Below, one piece after another: positions 28,793 through 37,954 of a DNA stretch of 64,000 bases (position 1 is its first letter; each line of letters opens with the position of its first letter). Source of the DNA: Rhodanobacter denitrificans. GTDB taxonomy: Bacteria; Pseudomonadota; Gammaproteobacteria; Xanthomonadales; Rhodanobacteraceae. The notes below the pieces were generated by a model. It ran no database searches. It was not told the DNA's origin and saw only the letters and a program-made list of their open reading frames with translations. The stretch is from positions 62,001 through 126,000 of the forward strand of contig NZ_QFWQ01000006.1 in NCBI RefSeq assembly GCF_003335105.1. Reading direction: 5' to 3'. The translations under genes were made by a program, and so were the position numbers.

Positions 28793-28813
28793 AGGGGATC
28801 ATGATGATCCTCT
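28793..28813. promoter_or_regulatory. Operator-like dyad upstream of the PIN-like gene
   Basis: AGGGGATCAT-G-ATGATCCTCT: ten-base arms with one mismatch, ending 29 bases before the ATG at 28843. The position suits an autoregulatory operator; no regulator gene is adjacent. Confidence 0.5.
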
Positions 28814-28842
28814 AAACTGACCCATCGCCAAAGGGGAATTTC

Positions 28843-29694
28843 ATGGTCCTACGCGTAACGTTTGACACAAACGTTTTGGACTACGCATGCCGTCCTGAGC
28901 GCTACTCCAAAGACCCGCGGCAGCCTCGGCTTGCAAATGTTCGTGATGCGTTGAGGAACAGAGCGATCCAAGGATTCTTTTCGGTCACGATGCTCACAAT
29001 CGAAGGAATCATGAATAGGGACCGCGCTGCAGTATACGAGAGCACCACGCTTACGGCAGTGCGTGAGACTTCGAAGACGACCAAGAACGCGGATCTGCCG
29101 GAGGAGATCCGATCGTTTGTTGGTGACAGCGATCTTGAGACGCACACTATCAAGCTGATTGCCAATCAGTCGGCTCGCCAAGAAGTACACCCGGAGGTCA
29201 AGGCACGGATTAAAGCGGCTCATGGGCTTGGAGTCCGCGCTCTAAAGGCGGTGCCGCGAGTCGGTGCCTACAGGATCGATGACCCTGACGGAACTTTCTA
29301 TCTCGATAATGGCGTAGACGAGGATTTAGCTCTCTGGGTCGACAAGGCGCAAGAAGTAACCGCTTCTATTGAAGCCAAGGGGCTCGGCATGGCCCAGCTC
29401 ATGAAGCTTGGCCTTGGGCTGGCGGGTGACCCGCAAGGCGCTTGGTTCAGTGCACTAACGAAGGCAAAGGACATTCACGAGCAGCGCGAGATCGAACGTG
29501 CCTTCGCCGAATGGGCAGACGCTGATTCGATTGCCTCTCATATTGCCTACGGCATCGACGTGTTCTGCTCCAACGATATGGGTAATAGCAATGCGACCAA
29601 TTCGATTTTGGATGTCGAGAATCGGGCGTGGCTCACGCAGACCTACGGCGTTCAATTCATGTCATTTGATGACCTTTTGGCCGGTTTGCCGTAA
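28843..29694 (+). CDS. PIN-like domain protein of unknown function
   Basis: A 283-residue protein not recognised as a named family. It begins with a PIN-type nuclease strand, RVTFDTNVLD (acidic Asp8), has an acidic residue in SVTMLTIEGI near 55, and ends with WADADSIASHIAYGIDVFCSND, which carries the Asp and GxDxxxxxD/N pattern of PIN domains, then QFMSFDDLL. Known PIN toxins are about 130-150 residues. The middle of this protein (about 60-220) is an extra region, so it may be an insertion-bearing PIN nuclease; no antitoxin gene is beside it. Base composition and codon use are lower in GC than all neighbours, and it is bracketed by inverted repeats, which points to transfer. AAAGGGGA precedes the ATG. 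Confidence 0.65.
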   Translation: MVLRVTFDTNVLDYACRPERYSKDPRQPRLANVRDALRNRAIQGFFSVTMLTIEGIMNRDRAAVYESTTLTAVRETSKTTKNADLPEEIRSFVGDSDLETHTIKLIANQSARQEVHPEVKARIKAAHGLGVRALKAVPRVGAYRIDDPDGTFYLDNGVDEDLALWVDKAQEVTASIEAKGLGMAQLMKLGLGLAGDPQGAWFSALTKAKDIHEQREIERAFAEWADADSIASHIAYGIDVFCSNDMGNSNATNSILDVENRAWLTQTYGVQFMSFDDLLAGLP

Positions 29695-30027
29695 CCAGTG
29701 TGGCATTCGAAGGTCACCGGGGCCATCTTGGGTGCTGACGCCAAATTGATTCTGCGCATGTACTCGGCTTTCCATCTCTCTTGCCGGGGGACCGTACAAT
29801 CCCAAACGGTATCTGTGCTGGCTAACACTGGCGAGAACAGAGGGCGAAACAGGTGCCCCCATCCCCCTGTCCACCAAAAAAATCGTCCGCTTTGGGTTGC
29901 GGATTCAGTCGGTCGATGCAACACCCTGAAGACTGCGCGAGACGTTTTTCGCACGCGTGACGTGAAGGGTGACAACTGCCAACTGCATCAAAGGCGCAGG
30001 TGGCGCGGTTTTGGCTCTTCTGAAGAG
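29695..30027. other. Gene-free stretch after the PIN-like gene
   Basis: About 330 bases of lower-GC DNA with no convincing frame, promoter or RNA gene. Open frames here are short and change composition at the border of repeat copy B. Confidence 0.5.
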
Positions 30028-30302
30028 TGCGGGCCACGATGGCCCGCTGCTCTACCCGGGGCCCCTCTGCAGCGGCGGGCGGTTGGAGGATCAGCCCGCA
30101 GGGTGGTCGGCATGGATGCCGACCAGTTTGGCGTCAGGGCAGGATGCCCTGTCGACAAACCCCGGAGCCCGACCGCGGACTTTCCGGGCAGGAAGCCCGG
30201 AAAGCGCGGAAGCGGGGTGCCCCTCTCTTTGGTTCCTTTCTCTCGGGCAAGCGAGAGAAAGGGACTCGCCCTCCGCAAGGAGGACGAAAGCTCTTGCTCT
30301 TC
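30028..30302 (+). repeat. Hairpin-rich 275-bp mosaic repeat, copy B
   Basis: Opposite orientation to copy A. Shared blocks include CTGCTCTACCCGGGGCCCCT at the start, TTTGGCGTCAGGGCAGGATG, CGACAAACCCCGGAGCCCGA and GGACGAAAGCTCTTGCTC at the end. The variable blocks keep their hairpins by compensating changes (CTTTCTCTCGGGCAAGCGAGAGAAAG here against TACTTCTCTTTTGG... in A), which suggests selection on folding. Confidence 0.8.
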
Positions 30303-30402
30303 TAATGTTCATACCAGCGCAGAAAGGAACGGCGGCAAAAACGGTCCCGCCCTGCGGATTCGAGGACCTCAACGTCAGCGCGGTTTCCCGCGCGCGCCAG
30401 CG

Positions 30403-32400
30403 TCAGTGCGATAGGTCGATCGCGTAGGTCGCGGTGCCGTCGCCGTTGTCCTTCAGCTGGCGGATGGCGGTGAGGCCGGCCGCGTGGGCCACGTCCTGCT
30501 TGCCGCTGGCGCCGGTGAAGGTGACCAGGCCATGCGTCTTCAGCGGGGCGAAGCGCCAGGACGCGGGGTCGAGGTCTTTCGCGCCGACCGTGTGCCGGCG
30601 TTCCAGCCATTTCGCCAGGATCTCGCGGGTGCCGTCCGGCGCGGCCAGCACGATGTTGCTGCCGTCGAGGCCGGGGAAGTGCCCGCCGCCGCTGGCGCGG
30701 TAGTTGTTGGTGACGACGATGAACGGCTCGCCCGGCTCGACCGGTTTGCCCTGGAAGGTCAGCGTGGTGATGCGCTGGCCGGCCGGCTTCGACACGTCGA
30801 TGACGTAATGGATGCCGCCCTGGATCTGGTCGAAGTTGTAGCCGACATAGTGGCTGTTGATCAGTGCCTGTTCGCCGGCCTTGGCCGGGTCGATCCGGTT
30901 GAAGCGTTCGGCGGATTGCTCCAGCCAGGCTTTCAGGCCGGCGCCGTCGATCTTCACCGCGGCCAGGGTGTTCGGATAAAAGTACAGGTCGGCGGCGCTG
31001 CGCAGGGTGAGCGGGCCGGGGGCGACGTCGGTGTAGTCGTCGGGGCCCCCGAAGCCGGTGCGGAACGCGGCGGCGGCGGACAGCACCGGCACGCCGGCCA
31101 GTTCCGGATGCGAGCGCGGCAGTTCGGCGCGCACGTAGTCGATCTGGGCGGCGTTGACCGGCGCCAGCGCGGTCATGTTGCCCTCGTCGGCGAAGTAGCT
31201 GCTCAGGCGCAGGGTGCTTTCGCCGATCGGCGTGTTGACGTAGGCGACCGCGGCTTCGTGCGCCTGCCGCACCAGCGGCGCGATCGCCGGATCGGCCGGC
31301 ACGCAGTCGTTCTTCTGCGCACAGATGCGTCGCACCTCGCTGCGGCTTTCCTCGTGGTCGACCACCCAGCGGCCGTCCTTGCGGTCCAGCACGAGCCGGA
31401 TCACGCCGAGATCCTTGCCGAAGAAATCCGCCATCACTGCCGGCACGCCGCGCACCAGGCCGCGGCTGGCATCGACCTCCTTCAGGCCGGCGTAGCGGGG
31501 GCCGGGGAATTCGGCGTGCGAGTGGCCTAGCAGCAGCGCGTCGATGCCGGGCACGCCGGCCAGGTACCAGCCGGCGTTTTCCATGTCCGGGGTGTACGGC
31601 GCGGTGTCCAGGCCGCCGTGCAGGATCGCCACGACCAGGTCGGGATGTTGCGCCTGCAGCTCGGGCAGGTACTTGCGTGCGGCCTCGACCACGCCGCTGA
31701 CGGTGACCTTGCCGGCCAGTTTCTGCCGGTCCCACTCCAGGATCGGCGGCGGGGTGAAGCCGATGATGCCAACCTTCAGCGGCAGCTCGATCCTGCTGCC
31801 ATCGGCGGTGTACGCCTCGATCTGCTTGGTCACCACCGTCCACGGCCGGAAGATCGGCTTGCCGTCGCGGGCGCTGTACACGTTGGCCAGCACCAGCGGG
31901 AAGCGTGGGCCGGCGCAACGGTCGGTATGCCCGCCATCCACGTTCATCGGCGTGCCGGTGACCTGCGAGAGGAAGCGCAGGCCGTAGTTGAACTCATGGT
32001 TGCCGGCGGTGCCGCCGTCGTAGCCCATCGCGTCCATCGCCTTGTAGATGGCCAGTTCCTGGTCGCAGGCGACCGGCTTCACCAGCGCCTGGTAGTCGGC
32101 GAGCACGCTGCCCTGGATGGTGTCGCCGCTGTCGAACAGGAAGCTGTTGGGGAATTCGGCGCGGGCGCGGCGGGTCAGCGTGGCGGTGCGCTCGTAGCCG
32201 AGCGAATCGTCCGGCTTCAGCTTGTAATAGTCGTAGCTGAGCACGTTCGCGTGCACGTCGGTGGTCTCCAGGATCGCCACGCTCGCACGCGCCCCGTCGG
32301 GCGTCGTGCCGGATGCCCGGGGCAGGCCGGCGCAGCCGGCGAGCAGGGCGGCGCCAAGGGCGAGCAGCAGGACTGCGAAGGGGAGCGGGCGTGGCGACAT
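30403..32400 (-). CDS. cpdB: 2',3'-cyclic-nucleotide 2'-phosphodiesterase / 3'-nucleotidase, lipoprotein
   Basis: Periplasmic bifunctional enzyme that releases nucleosides and phosphate from cyclic and 3' nucleotides. The N-terminus is a lipoprotein signal with lipobox LLAGC at about residues 19-23, so the enzyme is membrane anchored, unlike soluble E. coli CpdB. The metallophosphoesterase domain shows ETTDVHANVLSYDYYK, DSGDTIQGS, GTAGNHEFNYG, AILHGGLD and GHSHAEFPG (metal ligands). The C-terminal 5'-nucleotidase domain has NNYRASGGGHFPG, the substrate-binding loop. It has 665 residues, as usual. It is divergent from the LtaS-like gene, with a Pho-box-like sequence between them. Confidence 0.92.
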   Translation of the reverse strand: MSPRPLPFAVLLLALGAALLAGCAGLPRASGTTPDGARASVAILETTDVHANVLSYDYYKLKPDDSLGYERTATLTRRARAEFPNSFLFDSGDTIQGSVLADYQALVKPVACDQELAIYKAMDAMGYDGGTAGNHEFNYGLRFLSQVTGTPMNVDGGHTDRCAGPRFPLVLANVYSARDGKPIFRPWTVVTKQIEAYTADGSRIELPLKVGIIGFTPPPILEWDRQKLAGKVTVSGVVEAARKYLPELQAQHPDLVVAILHGGLDTAPYTPDMENAGWYLAGVPGIDALLLGHSHAEFPGPRYAGLKEVDASRGLVRGVPAVMADFFGKDLGVIRLVLDRKDGRWVVDHEESRSEVRRICAQKNDCVPADPAIAPLVRQAHEAAVAYVNTPIGESTLRLSSYFADEGNMTALAPVNAAQIDYVRAELPRSHPELAGVPVLSAAAAFRTGFGGPDDYTDVAPGPLTLRSAADLYFYPNTLAAVKIDGAGLKAWLEQSAERFNRIDPAKAGEQALINSHYVGYNFDQIQGGIHYVIDVSKPAGQRITTLTFQGKPVEPGEPFIVVTNNYRASGGGHFPGLDGSNIVLAAPDGTREILAKWLERRHTVGAKDLDPASWRFAPLKTHGLVTFTGASGKQDVAHAAGLTAIRQLKDNGDGTATYAIDLSH

Positions 32401-32585
32401 GGGGCTTCCGTGAGGTGCGGGGTCCGGGCCGCGGCAAGGTAGCAGATCGGCATGTCATGTTGCCGGCATCGCGATGGCCTTCTTCCGCGGCCCGGGATGG
32501 GGCTTTCCGTGCCCTGGTGCGATCCCCAACGGCAGTGGAACGGACATGCCCGGCGTCCGCACGTTGCTGTTGCAAGTCAGTAGGA

Positions 32586-32601
32586 TGACGTCAAGGTGAC
32601 A
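32586..32601 (-). promoter_or_regulatory. Candidate Pho box between cpdB and the LtaS-like gene
   Basis: On the minus strand TGTCA-CCTTGA-CGTCA: two half-sites at 11-base spacing, one perfect and one with one mismatch. It is oriented towards cpdB, about 190 bases from its start. No clear -10 is seen. Confidence 0.35.
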
Positions 32602-32628
32602 TCCGGTCCTGCAGGGGGACCCCGACCT

Positions 32629-34335
32629 ATGCCTCGAATCCCGTTGTGTGCTGCGCGAACATGTGCGGTGGCGCTGTGCGCCGTGGCCTTCTTCGCGCTC
32701 AGCGTCGCGTTCACCGCCTGGCAGGAGCCGCTCCCGCTGCAGCGGGCCTTCATCGCGGGGCTGATGCTGTGCATCTTCGGCATGCTGCTGTTCGCCTTCG
32801 GCCGCTTCGCCACCGCGCTGCTGGTCGGCGGCGGGCTGTTCCTGCTGCTGAAGTTCGTGGCGGTGCTGAAGTTGCGCTACCTCGACTCGCAGCTGATGCC
32901 GTCGGACTTCATCTATTACCTGCGCAGCAGCCTGCTCGATACGCTGCTGCATTATCCGCACCTGTACCTCGCCGCCCTCGGCGTCGCCGCGCTGCTGCCG
33001 CTGCTGTACCTGGCGTGGCGCTGGGATTGGCGTGTGCTGGCGCCGCTGCGGCCGCGCCATGCCGCCGGCATGCGGATCGGCGGCACGGCGCTGTATGCGC
33101 TGGCGTTCTGGCTGTGTCTGCTGCCGACCGGGCCGTTCGCGCAGGTCCATTCGCGCAACGCGTGGGAGAAGATGTCCGACGACGCGCAGCTGACCAACTT
33201 CTTCGTCAACCTGCGCGACGCCGGCGTGCAGCTGCCGCCGATGGCCGACGAGGCCACGGCCGAGCGCGACTGGGGCGCCACCGCATCGGGTCGCGTGGGC
33301 GGCACGCCGCCGTACCCGGACATCGTGCAGGTGCTGGAGGAGAGCACGTTCGACCCGTCGATCTACGATGCCTGCAACGTGCCATCGTGCCGGGTGGCGA
33401 TGTTCCGCCCCGATGCGCGCACCCGTGCGCATGGCATGCTGCGCGTGCATACCTTCGGTGGCGGCACCTGGGTCAGCGAGTTCGCCGCGCTGACCGGCAT
33501 GCCGCAGGACATCTTCGGCGCCGGCGGCATGTACGCGCCGTACGTGCTGGCGCCGAACGTGCACGACGCGCTGGCGCTGCAGCTGCGCCGGCTCGGCTAC
33601 CTCACCATCGGCATCTATCCCACCGGCGCCGATTTCATCAATGGGCGCAACGCGTACCGGGCCTACGGCTTCGACCACCTGTACGGCGCCGACGAGCTGG
33701 GGCTGGAGGAGTGGGAGGAGAGCGACGCGCAGATGTTCGCAGCGGCGAAACGCATCTACGACAAGGTGAAGACGCCGGACCAGCCGGTATTCGTGATGAT
33801 CCTGACGCTGAACCAGCACGGGCCGCACGACCACCAGCCGATGTCGAAGCTGCCGAAGCCCTATCGCAACCTGCTGCACGGGCTGCCGCGCGATGCGGCG
33901 CTGAACTTCGATACCTACCTGGCGCGCCTGCACGCTTCGGACGCGGCGATGCGCGCCCTCGAGCACGCCTTTCTCGACCGTCCGCAGCCGACCGTGCTGC
34001 TGCACTTCGGCGATCACCAGCCGTCCTTCAACGGGCTGATCCGCGACCTGCCGCGGCGGCTGCCGGCCGACCTGCAGGCGTACCGCGACTACCTCACCTA
34101 CTACATGCTGAAGAGCAACTTCGCCGGGCCGCCGCTGCCGCAGTACCCGCTGCTCGACATCGCATTCCTGCCCGACATGGTGCTGCAGGCCGCCGGGGTA
34201 CCGGTCGACGCGTACTTCGCCGCATCGACCGAACTGCGCGACCGCTGCGACGGCCGCTACGACGACTGCGCGGTGCCGGGCCTGCTGGCGTCCTACCACG
34301 CATGGACGATCGGGCGGCTGCACGTCTACCAGTGA
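32629..34335 (+). CDS. LtaS-like sulfatase-fold phospho-group transferase
   Basis: A 568-residue protein with five N-terminal helices (to about residue 180) and an extracytoplasmic alkaline-phosphatase-like domain. Catalytic features are Glu in VQVLEESTFDP, the probable nucleophile Thr in TFGGGTWVSEFAALTG, and the metal-binding GDHQPSF near the C-terminal end. This plan is that of LTA synthase, OpgB and phosphoethanolamine transferases, which move glycerol-phosphate or ethanolamine-phosphate from phospholipid head groups to glycans. In a Gram-negative bacterium, OpgB-like transfer to periplasmic glucans is one possibility. The ATG at 32629 has GGGGGA about nine bases upstream; a GTG at 32596 is a weaker alternative. 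It precedes a phosphatase and a glycerophosphodiesterase on the same strand. Confidence 0.82.
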   Translation: MPRIPLCAARTCAVALCAVAFFALSVAFTAWQEPLPLQRAFIAGLMLCIFGMLLFAFGRFATALLVGGGLFLLLKFVAVLKLRYLDSQLMPSDFIYYLRSSLLDTLLHYPHLYLAALGVAALLPLLYLAWRWDWRVLAPLRPRHAAGMRIGGTALYALAFWLCLLPTGPFAQVHSRNAWEKMSDDAQLTNFFVNLRDAGVQLPPMADEATAERDWGATASGRVGGTPPYPDIVQVLEESTFDPSIYDACNVPSCRVAMFRPDARTRAHGMLRVHTFGGGTWVSEFAALTGMPQDIFGAGGMYAPYVLAPNVHDALALQLRRLGYLTIGIYPTGADFINGRNAYRAYGFDHLYGADELGLEEWEESDAQMFAAAKRIYDKVKTPDQPVFVMILTLNQHGPHDHQPMSKLPKPYRNLLHGLPRDAALNFDTYLARLHASDAAMRALEHAFLDRPQPTVLLHFGDHQPSFNGLIRDLPRRLPADLQAYRDYLTYYMLKSNFAGPPLPQYPLLDIAFLPDMVLQAAGVPVDAYFAASTELRDRCDGRYDDCAVPGLLASYHAWTIGRLHVYQ

Positions 34336-34478
34336 GCGGGGGCGACGCGCCCTGCCGGGTGCGACCGGCAGCGGCAGTTTCCGCCGCGCCCGGGCAGCGG
34401 GGCCGGCTGCCGCGACGGGCGTGGGCCGCATGCACCGGGCGTGGACGCCGCTGGCAGGCGTCTTGCTTTCCAACAGGC

Positions 34479-34742
34479 ATGAACGAGCGCAAGCCCGAAT
34501 GCGGTGAAACCTCCGATCCCGGCCTGGAGCAGCGGATGGCCGACAGCGGCCTGTCGGAAGGCACCCGGCGTTTCCTGCGCGATCTCCACGCGGCCGAGAA
34601 GCAGATCAACGAGGTGTTCGAGAAGGCGCATCGGGGCGACGGACGCCAGGCGCAGCTGGGCGAGGCGTATCGCCGGATGTACGGCGCCGATGGCGCGTCG
34701 GCTCCGGTCACGCCGGTGCCACGGAAGGTTCGCACAACATGA
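34479..34742 (+). CDS. Small hypothetical protein
   Basis: An 87-codon frame between the LtaS-like gene and the phosphatase. The predicted protein is hydrophilic and helical, with LSEGTRRFLRDLHAAEKQINEVF in the middle and a polar tail. No family is recognised. Codon composition is in keeping with neighbouring genes, and no competing gene covers the interval. The ribosome-binding site is weak (CAGG), so it is a probable rather than certain gene. Confidence 0.5.
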   Translation: MNERKPECGETSDPGLEQRMADSGLSEGTRRFLRDLHAAEKQINEVFEKAHRGDGRQAQLGEAYRRMYGADGASAPVTPVPRKVRTT

Positions 34743-34800
34743 TTTAGGATCGCGGGCGATTCGCGTGGCCGTTCACGCGACGCCTGGTGAAGAGATCCGC

Positions 34801-36558
34801 ATGCCCCGTTCCCTGTCCCGTCTGCGCCCGGCCCTGCTGGGCAGCTGCCTGTCCTTGCTCGGCGCCTGCGCCAGCCAGCCGCCGTCCGCGCCGCGGGCAT
34901 CGACGGCCGCGATTGCGGTGCCCGCCATCCAGCGTCCGCAGGGCGAGACGGCGGCCTGGTGGTTCCGCAGCGGCGCGGCGCAGGCGGCGCTCGCTTCCCG
35001 CGAGGCGAATGCGGATGGCCAGCGCGCGAAGAACGTGATCGTGTTCCTCGGCGACGGCATGAGCATCCCCACCATCGCCGCCGCGCACGTGCTGGCCGGC
35101 GAGCGCGCGGGCGTGGACGGCGAGAGCTACCGGCTGAGCTTCGAGAAGTTTCCGTTCAGCGCGCTGAGCCGCACCTACGAGACCGACCAGCAGACGCCCG
35201 ACTCGGCCGGCACCATGACCGCGATCATGACCGGGGTGAAGACCCGCGCCGGCTACATCGGCGTCTCGCAACTGCCGAAGCGGCAGGACTGCGCCGGCAG
35301 CCGTGGGCAGGAGCTGGTCACCGCGCTGGAGCTGGCGGCCTCGGCCGGCATGGCCACCGGCGCGGTCACCACCACGCGCATCACCCACGCCACCCCGGCC
35401 GCCACCTACGGCCACCTGCCCGAGCGCAACTGGGAGGTGGACGCCGACCTCAGCGAAGCGGCGAAGGCTGCCGGCTGCAAGGACTTCGCCGCGCAGCTGA
35501 CCGACTTCCCGGTCGCCGGCGGCCTCACCGTGGCGATGGGCGGCGGCCGCACCGAATTCATGCCGGCCGGCGCGGACGATCCGGAATATCCGGCCAGCGT
35601 GGGCCAGCGCCTCGACGGCCGCGACCTGATCGGCGAATGGACCGCCAGGCATCCGGACGGCAAGTACGTGTGGAACGCCGCGCAGCTGAAGGCGCTGGAC
35701 CTGGCGAAGACGCCGCGCCTGCTCGGCCTGTTCGAGCCCTCGCACATGAACTACGAGCACGAGCGCGCGCACGACAAGGCGGGCGAGCCCAGCCTGGCCG
35801 AGATGACCGCCAGTGCGATCGAGGTGCTGAAACGCAACCCGAACGGCTTCTTCCTGATGGTCGAGGGCGGCCGCATCGACCACGCGCTGCACGCCGGCAA
35901 CGCGTACCGCGCACTGGACGAGACGATCGCCTTCGCCGACGCGGTGCAGGCCGCGCTGCAGCACACCGACCCGGCCGACACGCTGATCGTGGTCACCGCC
36001 GACCACAGCCATACGATGACCTTCGCGGGCTACCCCCGCCGCGGCAACCCGATCCTGGGCAAAGTGACGGGCCACACCGACAGCTACGACGACGAAAGTG
36101 CGCCGGGCCTGGCGCGCGACGCCACCGGCCTGCCATACACCACGCTGGGCTTCGCCAACGGCCCCGGCTACACCGGCGCCAGCGAACGCCAGCCGGAAGG
36201 CAGCAAGCGCTACCCGCACAACCCGCGCGAGTACGAGGCGATCGGCAAGGGCCGGCCCGACCTGCGCCAGCTCGACACCACCGACCCGGACTACATGCAG
36301 GAAGCGGCCGTGCCGCTGAAGGCCGAGACGCACGGCGGCGAGGACGTGGCGATCTTCGCCACCGGCCCCGGCGCCGCGGCGTTCCATGGCGAGCTGGAGC
36401 AGAACGTGATCTTCCACGTGATGGTGCAGCACACGCCGCGGCTGCGCGCCGAGCTGTGCCGGCTCGGCAGCTGCAACGCCGACGGCGTGCCGGTGGATCG
36501 CCCGGACTGGCAGCAATGGCTGAAGCTCGGCTCCGCCGCGACCGCCACGGCGCTGTAA
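34801..36558 (+). CDS. phoA: Alkaline phosphatase (PhoA family), lipoprotein
   Basis: A 585-residue phosphomonoesterase. Lipobox LLGAC near residue 24 indicates a lipid-anchored periplasmic or surface enzyme. Catalytic sites are NVIVFLGDGMS (metal Asp), QTPDSAGTMTAIMTG (serine nucleophile in PDSA), RITHATPAATYGH, EGGRIDHALHAGNA, VVTADHSHTM and AETHGGEDVAIFATG (metal His). It has the crown-type insertion typical of the larger bacterial enzymes. GAAGAG lies upstream of the ATG at 34801. It is next to a glycerophosphodiesterase and close to cpdB, an arrangement expected of genes that scavenge phosphate. Confidence 0.93.
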   Translation: MPRSLSRLRPALLGSCLSLLGACASQPPSAPRASTAAIAVPAIQRPQGETAAWWFRSGAAQAALASREANADGQRAKNVIVFLGDGMSIPTIAAAHVLAGERAGVDGESYRLSFEKFPFSALSRTYETDQQTPDSAGTMTAIMTGVKTRAGYIGVSQLPKRQDCAGSRGQELVTALELAASAGMATGAVTTTRITHATPAATYGHLPERNWEVDADLSEAAKAAGCKDFAAQLTDFPVAGGLTVAMGGGRTEFMPAGADDPEYPASVGQRLDGRDLIGEWTARHPDGKYVWNAAQLKALDLAKTPRLLGLFEPSHMNYEHERAHDKAGEPSLAEMTASAIEVLKRNPNGFFLMVEGGRIDHALHAGNAYRALDETIAFADAVQAALQHTDPADTLIVVTADHSHTMTFAGYPRRGNPILGKVTGHTDSYDDESAPGLARDATGLPYTTLGFANGPGYTGASERQPEGSKRYPHNPREYEAIGKGRPDLRQLDTTDPDYMQEAAVPLKAETHGGEDVAIFATGPGAAAFHGELEQNVIFHVMVQHTPRLRAELCRLGSCNADGVPVDRPDWQQWLKLGSAATATAL

Positions 36559-36638
36559 AGACCGTTACACATGCGGCCGGCAGAGTCGGCGCCTCGCCCG
36601 TGCCGCCGCAGCGGGCATCACGCCGATCCGCAAGGACC

Positions 36639-37754
36639 ATGCGCATGCTGCAACCTTCGCTGTCGAAACGCCTATGCTTGGCTGCCCTCCTGATCGGATT
36701 CGCCGGCATGTCCAACGCCATGGGAGCCGAGACGCCGCTGGCCGCCAGGGTGCTGGTGATCGGCCACCGCGGCGCCAGCGCGCTGCGGCCGGAGCACACG
36801 CTGGCCTCCTACGGCAAGGCGATCGCCGACGGCGCCGACTTCATCGAGCCGGACCTGGTGATGACCAGGGACGGCGTGCCGGTGGCGCGCCACGAGAACG
36901 AGATCGGCGGCACCACCGACGTGGCGGCGCATCCCGAGTTCGCCGCGCGCAGGACCACCAAAACCGTCGACGGCGAACCGGTCACCGGCTGGTTCACCGA
37001 GGACTTCACCCTTGCCGAGCTGAAGACCCTGCGGGCACGCGAACGCCTGCCCGAACTGCGCGGCACGGTATACGACGGCCGCTTCCAGATCCCCACGCTG
37101 GACGAGATCATCGACTTCGTCGCCGCCGAGTCGGCGACCCAGGGGCGGGTGGTCGGCATCATCCCGGAGATCAAGCACGGCACCTATTTCCAGCAGGCCG
37201 GCCTGCCGATGGAGGACCGCGTGCTGGCGATCCTCGCCGCGCACGCATACACGCGCACGGCGCCGGTGGAAATCCAGTCGTTCGAGATCGCCAACCTCAA
37301 GTATCTGCGCGGCAAGCTCGGCCACGACCACCGCAACATCCGCCTGCTGCAGCTGATCGACGACGCCGACCTGCAGCCGTACGACGTGGCCGCCGCCGGC
37401 GGACGGCTGACCTACGGCGGGATGTGCACGCCGGCCGGCTTGCGCGAGATCGCCGGCTACGCCGACGCGATCGGTCCGAACATCCGCGCGATCATCCCGC
37501 TGGCCAGCGACGGCACGCTCGGCCGGCCGACCCCGCTGGTGCACGACGCGCATGCGGCGAAGCTGGAGCTGCATCCCTATACGTTCCGTCCGGAGAACCA
37601 GTTTCAGGCGAAGAACTTCCGCCATGGCAGCGACCCGAAGACGTTCAACGAGGCCGGCTCGATCGCCGAGATCCGCGCCTACCTCGACGCCGGCATCGAT
37701 GCGTTCTTCACCGACGACCCGGCGATCGGACGCAAGGCGCTGGACGGCCGCTGA
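36639..37754 (+). CDS. glpQ: Glycerophosphodiester phosphodiesterase, periplasmic
   Basis: Hydrolyses deacylated phospholipid head groups to glycerol-3-phosphate and alcohol. A signal peptide ends near residue 30 (SNAMGAE). The GDPD barrel shows IGHRGASALRPEHTLASYGKA (catalytic His), FIEPDLVMTRDGVPVARHEN (metal Glu/Asp and second His), IIPEIKHGTYF and DAFFTDDP. Its 371 residues and the long insert with NFRHGSDPKT fit the GlpQ periplasmic class rather than UgpQ. The ATG at 36639 has AAGGA four bases upstream; a second ATG six bases later has better spacing. It lies 80 bases after the phosphatase gene and upstream of the TonB receptor. Confidence 0.92.
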   Translation: MRMLQPSLSKRLCLAALLIGFAGMSNAMGAETPLAARVLVIGHRGASALRPEHTLASYGKAIADGADFIEPDLVMTRDGVPVARHENEIGGTTDVAAHPEFAARRTTKTVDGEPVTGWFTEDFTLAELKTLRARERLPELRGTVYDGRFQIPTLDEIIDFVAAESATQGRVVGIIPEIKHGTYFQQAGLPMEDRVLAILAAHAYTRTAPVEIQSFEIANLKYLRGKLGHDHRNIRLLQLIDDADLQPYDVAAAGGRLTYGGMCTPAGLREIAGYADAIGPNIRAIIPLASDGTLGRPTPLVHDAHAAKLELHPYTFRPENQFQAKNFRHGSDPKTFNEAGSIAEIRAYLDAGIDAFFTDDPAIGRKALDGR

Positions 37755-37793
37755 GCGTCGCCCGCGCGTGACGCGGCCGGAACGGCTCCATCG

Positions 37794-37807
37794 TATGGAC
37801 GTCCATA
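37794..37807. promoter_or_regulatory. GACGTCC palindrome, copy 3
   Basis: TATGGACGTCCATA, a perfect 14-base palindrome 148 bases upstream of the TonB receptor start at 37955 and 40 bases after glpQ. Its core equals the copy at 17378-17387. Confidence 0.45.
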
Positions 37808-37954
37808 TGAAAGATGACATTCGGCTGTAAGGCTCCCTACACAAAGCGCGTCCATGCTTGTGCGTACGGTCGCTGGGGGCGGCCGTTCTCCCCTTCCACA
37901 CAATGATGCCGTGGCCTGCCGCGAAGCGGGAGGCTGCGCAAAGGATGCCTGCGC

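Noticed and set aside
28350-30302. Small open frames in the inverted repeats as genes
   Set aside because: Both orientations of both copies are open by composition only, and the sequence is dominated by hairpins.
28350-30302. CRISPR array
   Set aside because: The repeats are two long inverted copies, not short direct repeats with unique spacers. No array is seen elsewhere in the window.
32455-34473. Minus-strand frame of about 670 codons
   Set aside because: Shadow of the LtaS-like gene, which has catalytic motifs and helices in its own frame.
34504-34800. A 99-residue N-terminal extension on the alkaline phosphatase
   Set aside because: The lipoprotein signal begins at the ATG at 34801; the upstream frame overlaps the small gene at 34479-34742 in a different frame.
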